Below, one piece after another: positions 1 through 4,980 of a DNA stretch of 5,642 nt; position 1 is the stretch's first letter, and every line of letters begins with the position of its first letter. The position numbers and the translations under genes were made by a program. Under the pieces are notes generated by a model that was given only the letters and a program-made list of their open reading frames with translations, was not told where the DNA came from and did not search any database. Source of the DNA: a bacterium (GTDB lineage Bacteria > Oederibacteriota > JAJYGY01); contig JAJYGY010000007.1 of NCBI GenBank assembly GCA_021790555.1, positions 1-5,642 on the forward strand. The letters are read 5' to 3'.

Positions 1-1396
1 CATCGCCAACTACGACCTGGTGCTGGGGGCCGACTACGGCCTGGCCCTCAGCGACCGGTTCGCCGCGGGCCTGGGGTTGAAGGGTTTCACCAGCCGCCTG
101 CAGGACTTCCAGAGCCGCGGTTTCGCAGTGGACCTGGGCATGCAGAGCCTCATCACCGACAGCGTGGTGCTGGGCATCGCCCTGCAGAACCTGGGCAGGG
201 AAAGCGCCTACGACCAGGTGGCCGATCCCCTGCCCACCATGCTGCGCATCGGGTTTGAAGGCGGCCTGGTGGACACCCCGGAGAACCGGCTGGCCTGGTC
301 GGCCGAGGTGGAGCGGCCCTGGAACAACACCGACCCGGTGGTGCCCATCCTGGCCGGCGAGTACGAATACCTGCGCACCCTGGCCTTCCGCGTGGGCTAC
401 CGGTTCAACACCGACCTGGGCAACCTGGCCCTGGGGGCCGGCTTCCGGCGCTGGGGGGCCAGCTTCGACTACGCCTACGCCCCCTTCGGCGACCTCGGCT
501 TCACCCAGCGCTTCACCCTGAGCCTGGCCTTCGGCACCCTGCTGAAGAGCCTGGGGCCCGGCCAGGGCGGGCCTTCCCCGGCGCCCGCGCCCAGGGCCGC
601 GCCGCAGAAGGGGGGGACCCGGGTTTCCGGCCTGCTGGGCGGCGACGAGGTCTGGGACGCCTCCCACAGCCCCTACCTGGTCAGCGGCGACCTGGTCGGC
701 CGGCGCGGGGTCACCCTGTACGTCGAGCCCGGCGTGGAGCTGCGCTTCCTGCCCTCGGCGCCCGGCGCCAGCTTCCGCGCGGACACCACCTCGCTGCGCT
801 CGGGCCTGGCCAACCTGGTGGTGCAGGGGAAGCTGTGGGCCGTGGGCACGGCCTCGCGGCCGGTGGTCTTCGACGGCCCAAGCGGGTCGGACGGGCGGCG
901 CCCCCAGGCCTCCTGGGGCAGCCTCATCTTCGACGCGGGTTCGGATCCCGACTGCCGCCTGGAATACGCGCGCGTGGCCGGGGGCTCGGTGATCCTGACG
1001 GCCTCCTCGCCCACCTTCTCGCGCTGCCGCTTCACCGACGCCCCCATCCAGGTGGGCTTTCTTTCGGCCCCCCAGATCTCCTACTGCGAGCTGCGCGACG
1101 CCGACACGGCGGTGGAGGTGCTGACGGCCTCCTCCGACCTGGGCGCCTTCGACCACAACCTGGTGACGGGCAACCGCGACGGGCTCTACCTGCGCGACTT
1201 CTCGCGGGCCATCCCACGGGCCTGCACCTTCGCGGCCAACCGGGAATATGACATCATGAATTATTCGATGAGGACGGTCGACGCGCGCTTCAATTCCTGG
1301 GGGGGACGGGACCCGGAGGAGATCCGGGCAGCCCTTTACGACCACGACGACAACAGCGATTCCGGACCGGTGCTGGTGACGCCCACGGCCCAATAG
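1..1396 (+). CDS. PorV/PorQ-like outer-membrane barrel fused to a C-terminal right-handed beta-helix (5' end outside window)
   Basis: The reading frame is open from the first full codon at position 2, so the gene starts left of the window; the GTG at 20 is internal. It ends at TAG 1394-1396. The first part (to about 540) is made of alternating amphipathic strands like those of PorV/PorQ-family barrels: FAVDLGMQSLI, VVLGIALQNLG, DPLPTMLRIGFEGG, LRTLAFRVGYRF, LALGAGFRRWGASFDYAYAP, RFTLSLAFGTLL. A Gly/Pro/Ala-rich linker follows at about 554-616. The rest resembles secreted parallel beta-helix proteins: an entry segment SPYLVSGD then GVTLYVEPGVELRF, then LVVQGKLWAVGTASRPVVFDG, WGSLIFDAGS, several coils of about 18-24 residues, and a closing FNSWGG...LYDHDDNSDSGPV segment typical of the end of such domains. 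The product probably sits in the outer membrane with the helix as a soluble module. PorV itself serves type IX secretion in Bacteroidota, but no other such component is visible here, so that role is not claimed. Codon use is strongly G/C-ending. Confidence 0.8.
   Translation, partial: IANYDLVLGADYGLALSDRFAAGLGLKGFTSRLQDFQSRGFAVDLGMQSLITDSVVLGIALQNLGRESAYDQVADPLPTMLRIGFEGGLVDTPENRLAWSAEVERPWNNTDPVVPILAGEYEYLRTLAFRVGYRFNTDLGNLALGAGFRRWGASFDYAYAPFGDLGFTQRFTLSLAFGTLLKSLGPGQGGPSPAPAPRAAPQKGGTRVSGLLGGDEVWDASHSPYLVSGDLVGRRGVTLYVEPGVELRFLPSAPGASFRADTTSLRSGLANLVVQGKLWAVGTASRPVVFDGPSGSDGRRPQASWGSLIFDAGSDPDCRLEYARVAGGSVILTASSPTFSRCRFTDAPIQVGFLSAPQISYCELRDADTAVEVLTASSDLGAFDHNLVTGNRDGLYLRDFSRAIPRACTFAANREYDIMNYSMRTVDARFNSWGGRDPEEIRAALYDHDDNSDSGPVLVTPTAQ
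995..1134 (+). repeat. 14-bp direct repeat marking beta-helix coils
   Basis: CTGACGGCCTCCTC occurs at 995-1008 and again at 1121-1134, in the same frame, encoding LTASS both times. The spacing is 126 bp, or 42 residues, which equals two coils of about 21 residues. The repeat therefore falls at equivalent places on the helix and supports the parallel beta-helix reading. It is probably a coding repeat and not a separate DNA element. Confidence 0.6.
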
Positions 1397-1417
1397 GGAT
1401 GGGGGACGGGAGGGAGG

Positions 1418-1867
1418 CTACTGGTTGCGCCTGGCCTGCTCGGCGCGCTTCTGCATCAGGATGTAGCGGTCCACCTTGGCCACGTCCTCCTTGTGGATGC
1501 CAAGGAACCTGAGGCCGGCTTCGTGCTTGCCGCCCGGCACCGGGTTGGACCAGATGACCATCGCCAGGGTGTGCAGGGGAAGGGGCGCCTCGGGCAGGTG
1601 CACGGCCAGGGCAAGCACGGTCTCCGGCCTGATTTCAACGTCGCTGAGGATGCTCAGCCCGCCCACCGAGATGTTCTGGGCGAAAAGGAAGAAGGCCCCC
1701 TTGACCGCGCGGGGGGCGGACCCTTCCGGCTTGGAGAGGTCCAGGTAGGTCTTGTCCTGCAGGAGCCGGGCCACCTCCTCCGGCCCGACTTCCTTCACTT
1801 CCACCTTCAGTTCGGAAAGCAGGCGTTCGCTTCCGCGCCGCTCCACGAATTCCAGCCTGGGCTCCAC
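1418..1867 (-). CDS. PilZ-domain protein, likely cyclic-di-GMP receptor
   Basis: The product is 149 aa if read from the GTG at 1867. Both PilZ ligand motifs are present: RxxxR at R11-R15 (RGSER, within ERRGSER) and (D/N)xSxxG at N65-S67-G70 (NISVGG). The later VIWSNPV...HEAGLRFLGI fits the closing strands of the barrel. In the family these residues bind cyclic-di-GMP and the domain passes the signal to motility, pilus, envelope or transcription targets. No signal peptide or membrane segment is seen, so it is probably cytoplasmic. About 50 residues separate the two motifs, longer than in minimal PilZ domains, with a charged helical-looking insert (VGPEEVARLLQDKTYLDLSKPEG). A TTG at 1885 would add six residues but has no good ribosome site. 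The GTG at 1867 has GGGGAGG six bases upstream and is preferred. The gene lies 51 bp after the helicase on the same strand and is probably co-transcribed with it. Confidence 0.85.
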   Translation of the reverse strand: MEPRLEFVERRGSERLLSELKVEVKEVGPEEVARLLQDKTYLDLSKPEGSAPRAVKGAFFLFAQNISVGGLSILSDVEIRPETVLALAVHLPEAPLPLHTLAMVIWSNPVPGGKHEAGLRFLGIHKEDVAKVDRYILMQKRAEQARRNQ

Positions 1868-1873
1868 GTCCCG

Positions 1874-1880
1874 CCTCCCC
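1874..1880 (-). promoter_or_regulatory. Shine-Dalgarno site deciding the PilZ gene start
   Basis: On the minus strand this reads GGGGAGG, six bases before the GTG at 1867-1865. It lies inside the longer TTG-initiated reading and so argues for the shorter protein. Confidence 0.6.
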
Positions 1881-1918
1881 GCCAAACCGCCGATTCGCGC
1901 CCTGGAACCAGTTTTCAG

Positions 1919-3613
1919 CTAATTCTTTCCCCCGCTGGGGCCGCGCAGCACGAAACGGAAACCCGAAGGCGCCGAATTCTTGGAGGCTTCGCTCCTCCGC
2001 CCCTTGTCGCGGGACCCTTCCCGCCCGCGGGAGCCCTCGCGCCCGCCTTCCCGGTGGCGCCCGCGTCCCTGGCCAGCCTGCGCGGAAGGCCGGTCGTGGG
2101 CCGCCCGGGCGGCACCTTCCTGCGGATGGCGCGCGCCTTCCTGGGGCGCCCGGTCGCGGGCCTCCCGCGGGGCGCGGTGCGACTGCTCGCGCGCCGGCCT
2201 GCCCTGCCCGGAATGCCCGCCGTGGGCCGGCTGGGCTTCGCGCTGCCGGTGGGTGTCGCGCCCGGCCTGGGAGTCCCCCGCGTGTTCCCCTTGGGCCGCC
2301 GCCCGGGAGCCTTCCGGCCTCCCGGACCGGCCGCGTCCCCCTCGCCGGCGGCGGCGCTTTTTCGCCCCCGCGGAGCCGGACGAACCGGCCCCGCCGGCCT
2401 CGCCCTCGTCCTCGGCGGCGGATTCCCCGCGGGCCTCGGGCCGGAACAGGCGCCCGCTCAGCTCCTCCTGGACGGGGGCCTTGTAGTCGAAGCCCTCGGC
2501 CTGCCGGCGCTCGATGGGTTTGCCCAGGGCGCGCTCGATGTCCCTCACCGCCGCGTTGTCCTCGTCGGTGATCAGGGTGATGGCGTCGCCGTTGCGCTCG
2601 GCCCGGCCGGTGCGGCCGATGCGGTGGATATAGGTGGTGGAACTGTCGGGGATGTCGAAGTTGATGACGTGGGTGATGCTGGCGATGTCGATGCCGCGGG
2701 CGGCGATGTCGGTGGCCACCAGAACCCGGTGGCGCCCGGACCGGAAGCCCTCCAGGGCCTGCTGGCGCTGGTTCTGCGACTTGTTGGAATGCAGGATGCC
2801 CGCCCCGTGCCCGGCGCGCTGGATGCGCTCGGCCAGGCGGTTGGCGCGGTGCTTGGTGCGGGTGAAGACCAGGACGGAGCCCCCGTGCAGCCCTTCCAGG
2901 ATCTTCAGCAGCAGCGTGGTCTTCAGGTGGCGGGCCACCGGATACAGGGCGTGCGCCACCGTGCTGGCCGGGGCCTCGATGCCGACGTCGACGCGCTTGG
3001 GGTCGCGCAGGGCGTGGGAAATGAGGCGGTTGAGTTCGGGCGCGAAGGTGGCCGAAAACAGCATGGTCTGGCGCTGGGGCGGAACCTTGTCCAAAATGCG
3101 GCGGATGTCGGGCAAAAAGCCCATGTCCAGCATGCGGTCGGCCTCGTCCAGCACCAGGAATTCCACCCCCTTGAGGCTGGCGGTCCCCTGGCCCAGGTGG
3201 TCCAGCAGGCGCCCGGGACAGGCCACGATGATCTCCACGCCGGAGGCCAGGGCCTTCTCCTGCGGGCCCATGCCCACGCCGCCGTAGACCGTGGCCGAGC
3301 GGATGCCGGTGTTGCGCCCCAGCTTCAGCACGGTCTGGTGGATCTGGTCGGCCAGCTCACGCGTGGGCGCCACCACCAGGGCCCGCATGGTCCCCGGAGT
3401 GGGGGGCCGCGACGGGCCGCTCAGGATGGCCTGCAGGATGGGCAGCACGAAGGCGGCCGTCTTGCCCGTGCCGGTCTGGGCCGTGCCGATGAGGTCCCTG
3501 CCTTCCATCAGGAGCGGGATGGAGGCCGCCTGGATGGGCGTGGGCTGGACATAGCCGGCCGCGGCGAGGTTCTGGTTGAGTCGGGGATCGAGATCGAATT
3601 CCTGAAAGGTCAC
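1919..3613 (-). CDS. rhlE: RhlE-type DEAD-box ATP-dependent RNA helicase with long basic tail
   Basis: This is a 564-aa ATP-dependent RNA helicase. All core motifs can be read, numbered from the GTG at 3613: upstream aromatic F6 and Q motif PTPIQ 24-28; motif I AQTGTGKT 45-52; Ia PTRELA 83-88; GG 111-112; Ib CPGR 132-135; II DEAD 156-159; III SAT 187-189; IV VLVFTRTK 247-254; V ATDIAARGID 300-309; VI HRIGRTGR 330-337. The two RecA-like domains end near residue 375. The HSNKSQNQR segment and the post-VI RDIERALGKPI stretch match the RhlE branch, whose members remodel structured RNA in ribosome maturation and RNA turnover. Residues from about 378 to the end form a low-complexity tail with an acidic patch (ESAAEDEGE), KKRRRRRGGRGR at 418-429, then R/G/E/H/Q-rich sequence, probably disordered and RNA-binding. 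The start is set by minus-strand AAGGGAAG just upstream; the in-frame GTG at 3730 lacks a ribosome site. It is the first gene of a pair with the PilZ gene. Confidence 0.93.
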   Translation of the reverse strand: MTFQEFDLDPRLNQNLAAAGYVQPTPIQAASIPLLMEGRDLIGTAQTGTGKTAAFVLPILQAILSGPSRPPTPGTMRALVVAPTRELADQIHQTVLKLGRNTGIRSATVYGGVGMGPQEKALASGVEIIVACPGRLLDHLGQGTASLKGVEFLVLDEADRMLDMGFLPDIRRILDKVPPQRQTMLFSATFAPELNRLISHALRDPKRVDVGIEAPASTVAHALYPVARHLKTTLLLKILEGLHGGSVLVFTRTKHRANRLAERIQRAGHGAGILHSNKSQNQRQQALEGFRSGRHRVLVATDIAARGIDIASITHVINFDIPDSSTTYIHRIGRTGRAERNGDAITLITDEDNAAVRDIERALGKPIERRQAEGFDYKAPVQEELSGRLFRPEARGESAAEDEGEAGGAGSSGSAGAKKRRRRRGGRGRSGRPEGSRAAAQGEHAGDSQAGRDTHRQREAQPAHGGHSGQGRPAREQSHRAPREARDRAPQEGARHPQEGAARAAHDRPSAQAGQGRGRHREGGREGSRGREGSRDKGRRSEASKNSAPSGFRFVLRGPSGGKN

Positions 3614-3616
3614 TGG

Positions 3617-3624
3617 CTTCCCTT
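3617..3624 (-). promoter_or_regulatory. Shine-Dalgarno site deciding the helicase start
   Basis: The minus strand reads AAGGGAAG, with its AGGGA core five bases before the GTG at 3613-3611. The resulting N-terminus (VTFQEFDLDPRL) begins where DEAD-box Q-motif regions usually begin, so the 39 upstream in-frame codons are probably untranslated leader. Confidence 0.55.
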
Positions 3625-3703
3625 GCGGTTTTGTCCGGGGTCGGGAAGGGCGAAGCCACGCTTCCCAACCTCGAACACGGACGTGAATTTGGACAGACGC
3701 GCT

Positions 3704-3732
3704 ATCATGCCCCCGACCGGCGGGATTCACAA
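3704..3732 (-). promoter_or_regulatory. Weak sigma70-like promoter candidate for helicase-pilZ
   Basis: On the minus strand TTGTGA (3732-3727) is followed after 17 bases by CATGAT (3709-3704), each matching four of six consensus positions. It would start transcription near 3697 and give a leader of roughly 80 nt before the helicase GTG. The match is modest and other choices exist, including a more distal TATTAT at 3897-3892. Confidence 0.25.
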
Positions 3733-3879
3733 GGGAAAAGGTTTCCGGACGGACGGAAGGACCTTCTTTTCACCGGCAGATCGACCCGGCCCTGTTTTCC
3801 CCCTCCCTCTGATTCACGATTCCCTAAAGCATGGGGAATTTGGTGGATATCCTTTTTTTTAAGACTGACTGGACCGATT

Positions 3880-3910
3880 TTGAACCGGATGATAATATTT
3901 CATCTATATT
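3880..3910 (+). promoter_or_regulatory. Sigma70-like promoter candidate for the outer-membrane protein gene
   Basis: TTGAAC at 3880-3885 can pair with TCTATA at 3903-3908 (17-bp spacer) or with the better hexamer TATATT at 3905-3910 (19-bp spacer). GATAAT at 3891-3896 is an alternative -10 but lacks a well-placed -35. A start near 3915-3917 would give a leader of about 75 nt and put the FNR-type palindrome just at or after the start site. Confidence 0.35.
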
Positions 3911-3915
3911 AAACT

Positions 3916-3933
3916 TTTTGATCTCCATCAAAA
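3916..3933. promoter_or_regulatory. FNR/CRP-family operator-like palindrome
   Basis: TTTTGAT-CTCC-ATCAAAA is a perfect inverted repeat with 7-bp arms and a 4-bp centre. Its core at 3918-3931, TTGAT-N4-ATCAA, equals the published consensus for FNR/ANR/FixK-type regulators. Relative to the plus-strand promoter candidate it overlaps the start of the transcript, a position that would repress. Relative to a minus-strand TATTAT at 3897-3892 its centre lies about 30 bp from the hexamer centre, close to but not exactly the class II activator spacing of about 32. No such regulator is encoded in this window, so the binding protein is inferred. Confidence 0.5.
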
Positions 3934-3980
3934 TTTACATGGACACAACCAATCCCGCTTTTGGGGGACATTCCAACCTC

Positions 3981-3990
3981 GGAGGGAGGT
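3981..3990 (+). promoter_or_regulatory. Strong ribosome binding site of the outer-membrane protein gene
   Basis: GGAGGGAGGT contains two overlapping anti-16S matches. The upstream GGAGG ends six bases before the ATG at 3992, which is good spacing. The site fixes the start and suggests efficient translation. Confidence 0.75.
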
Positions 3991-3991
3991 C

Positions 3992-4843
3992 ATGAAACCG
4001 TTCTATTCGCGCGCCCCAGTCCTGCTGGGCGTTCTTTGCCTGGCCGCCAGCCCAAGCTTCTGCCTGGCAGCCGCGCTCAAGGCCGCGCCCCCCGAAGCGG
4101 AAAGCCAGACCACGTCTTCCGGGGAGGCCCAGGCGGCACCCAGGAAGCACCGGCAGCTGTTTTTCGACTTCAATCTCGAATGGGTTACCCTGCCCGGGGC
4201 CGGTTCCCTGACCTATGACAAGGTCAGCACCTGGTACAACGACTACTTCGGCCCGGTGGACCTTTTCGGAAACCCGGACGGACCCGCCGGAAACGACACC
4301 ATTGGCGACGGCGGTTTCCAGGCCCAGGCCGGCGTGTCCGTCAGCAACGACAAGGACGACTGGCGCTTCGGCAGCGGCCTGGGATTCTACATGGGCAGCT
4401 ATCCGGCCCTCTGGGAAAGCACCGTCAATTATGGCGGCCAGCAGGCGGACCTGAAGCTGGGCTACAACATCCTTTCGGTCTACGGATCGGTCCAGTATGG
4501 CGTGGTGCCCGGTGAGCTATATTTGTCGTTCGAGCCTTCCCTGCTTATCGGCTTCGGCTACGGAACCCTCACCAGCCAGGGTTACAAGGTTCCCTCCACG
4601 GTCAACTTCCAAAGCGACGGAATCGGCGGAGAGGTGGCCCTGGGCGCGGAATGGTATTTCACCCCATCCCTGGGCCTGTACATGAAGGAACGCCTGCGCT
4701 TCCTCGGCCTTCCGGACGTCCTGACCTACGCGGACTCGAAAAGCAGCACGGGTTACAGCACCTACACCCTGCCGGACGGCAGCTCGCCTTCCATGCCCTT
4801 GAGTGGCGCCTATACGGCCGTGGGGGTGGAGCTCCGGTTGTAA
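3992..4843 (+). CDS. Secreted predicted outer-membrane beta-barrel protein, family not recognised
   Basis: The product is 283 aa and I do not recognise a named family. It begins with a Sec signal peptide: positive residues at K2 and R7, hydrophobic core VLLGVLCLAA, and a likely signal peptidase I site in SFCLA-AALKA around residue 26. C16 and C24 do not sit in a lipobox. A polar Ala/Glu/Ser linker leads to the mature domain at about residue 52. That domain alternates amphipathic strands with Gly/Asp/Asn-rich loops: LFFDFNLEWVTL, GGFQAQAGVSVS, WRFGSGLGFYMG, ADLKLGYNILSVYGSVQYGVV, ELYLSFEPSLLIGFGYGTL, EVALGAEWYFTPSLGLYMKERLRFLGL and a final TAVGVELRL. This suggests a small barrel of roughly 8-10 strands. 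The C-terminus ends in Leu instead of the usual Phe, with the alternating hydrophobic pattern kept. No catalytic motif is visible. It is divergent from the helicase gene and upstream of the PilX-like gene. Confidence 0.75.
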   Translation: MKPFYSRAPVLLGVLCLAASPSFCLAAALKAAPPEAESQTTSSGEAQAAPRKHRQLFFDFNLEWVTLPGAGSLTYDKVSTWYNDYFGPVDLFGNPDGPAGNDTIGDGGFQAQAGVSVSNDKDDWRFGSGLGFYMGSYPALWESTVNYGGQQADLKLGYNILSVYGSVQYGVVPGELYLSFEPSLLIGFGYGTLTSQGYKVPSTVNFQSDGIGGEVALGAEWYFTPSLGLYMKERLRFLGLPDVLTYADSKSSTGYSTYTLPDGSSPSMPLSGAYTAVGVELRL

Positions 4844-4868
4844 CCAATCACGGATTATGCTGGTTTTT
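4842..4868 (+). terminator. Weak possible intrinsic terminator
   Basis: AACCA (4842-4846) can pair with TGGTT (4861-4865), with a short AATC/GATT stem inside the loop, and the right arm runs into TTTTT at 4864-4868. The stem is short, AT-rich and overlaps the stop codon, so termination here would be inefficient. Its position between the barrel gene and a separate promoter is the main support. Confidence 0.25.
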
Positions 4869-4914
4869 ATTGAAAAAATCTTGGAGGACCCATTCTTATT
4901 ATTTCGCAAAATAA

Positions 4915-4945
4915 CTGTCACAGCTGACGCCTGTACCCGTATAAT
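4915..4945 (+). promoter_or_regulatory. Promoter of the PilX-like gene
   Basis: TATAAT at 4940-4945 is a perfect -10 hexamer. The best -35 is CTGTCA at 4915-4920 (four of six matches, 19-bp spacer), so the promoter may be weak or helped by an activator. The predicted start at about 4951-4953 leaves a leader of about 28-30 nt before the ATG at 4981. Confidence 0.5.
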
Positions 4946-4980
4946 CCCTAATGAAAGGCCACTTTCAGCGGGGACAGGCC

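Larger units (their letters stand above)
3614..3991. other. Divergent intergenic control region with AT-rich island
   Basis: These 378 bp separate the divergently transcribed helicase and outer-membrane protein genes. The helicase-proximal part is GC-rich. From about 3840 to 3950 the sequence turns strikingly AT-rich, with T8 at 3853-3860 and several A/T runs. I see no convincing small gene on either strand: the open frames that cross it have no ribosome site and no recognisable protein features. Promoter candidates and an FNR-type palindrome are listed separately. Confidence 0.7.

Noticed and set aside
835..1251. A plus-strand frame of 138 codons inside the beta-helix region
   Set aside because: It is an overlapping frame rich in Arg, Gly, Pro and Leu, as expected from out-of-frame reading of GC-rich DNA. 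The main frame has a clear domain pattern.
3613..3730. Extended N-terminus of the helicase from GTG 3730
   Set aside because: It has no ribosome site, the added 39 residues are Arg-rich and unlike any helicase domain, and the GTG at 3613 has good spacing from AAGGGAAG.
3734..3776. Short inverted repeats GGAAA/TTTCC and GAAGG/CCTTC followed by TTTT
   Set aside because: The stems are too short, or the loop too small, to form a stable terminator, and nothing upstream needs termination on this strand.
3818..3860. Hairpin ATTCCC/GGGAAT (3819-3824 with 3834-3839) followed by GGATATCC and T8, considered as a terminator or end of a small RNA
   Set aside because: The T-run begins 13 bases after the stem, no plus-strand gene lies upstream, and I see no convincing promoter for a small RNA ending here.
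1493..3862. A 789-codon open frame on the plus strand opposite the PilZ and helicase genes
   Set aside because: It lies antisense to two genes with intact family motifs. The translation is compositionally odd, shows no domain pattern, and stays open because GC-rich coding DNA rarely makes stop codons in this antisense frame.
4917..4928. Small palindrome GTCA-CAGC-TGAC overlapping the -35 region of the PilX-like gene
   Set aside because: Four-base arms are expected often by chance and match no operator I can name.
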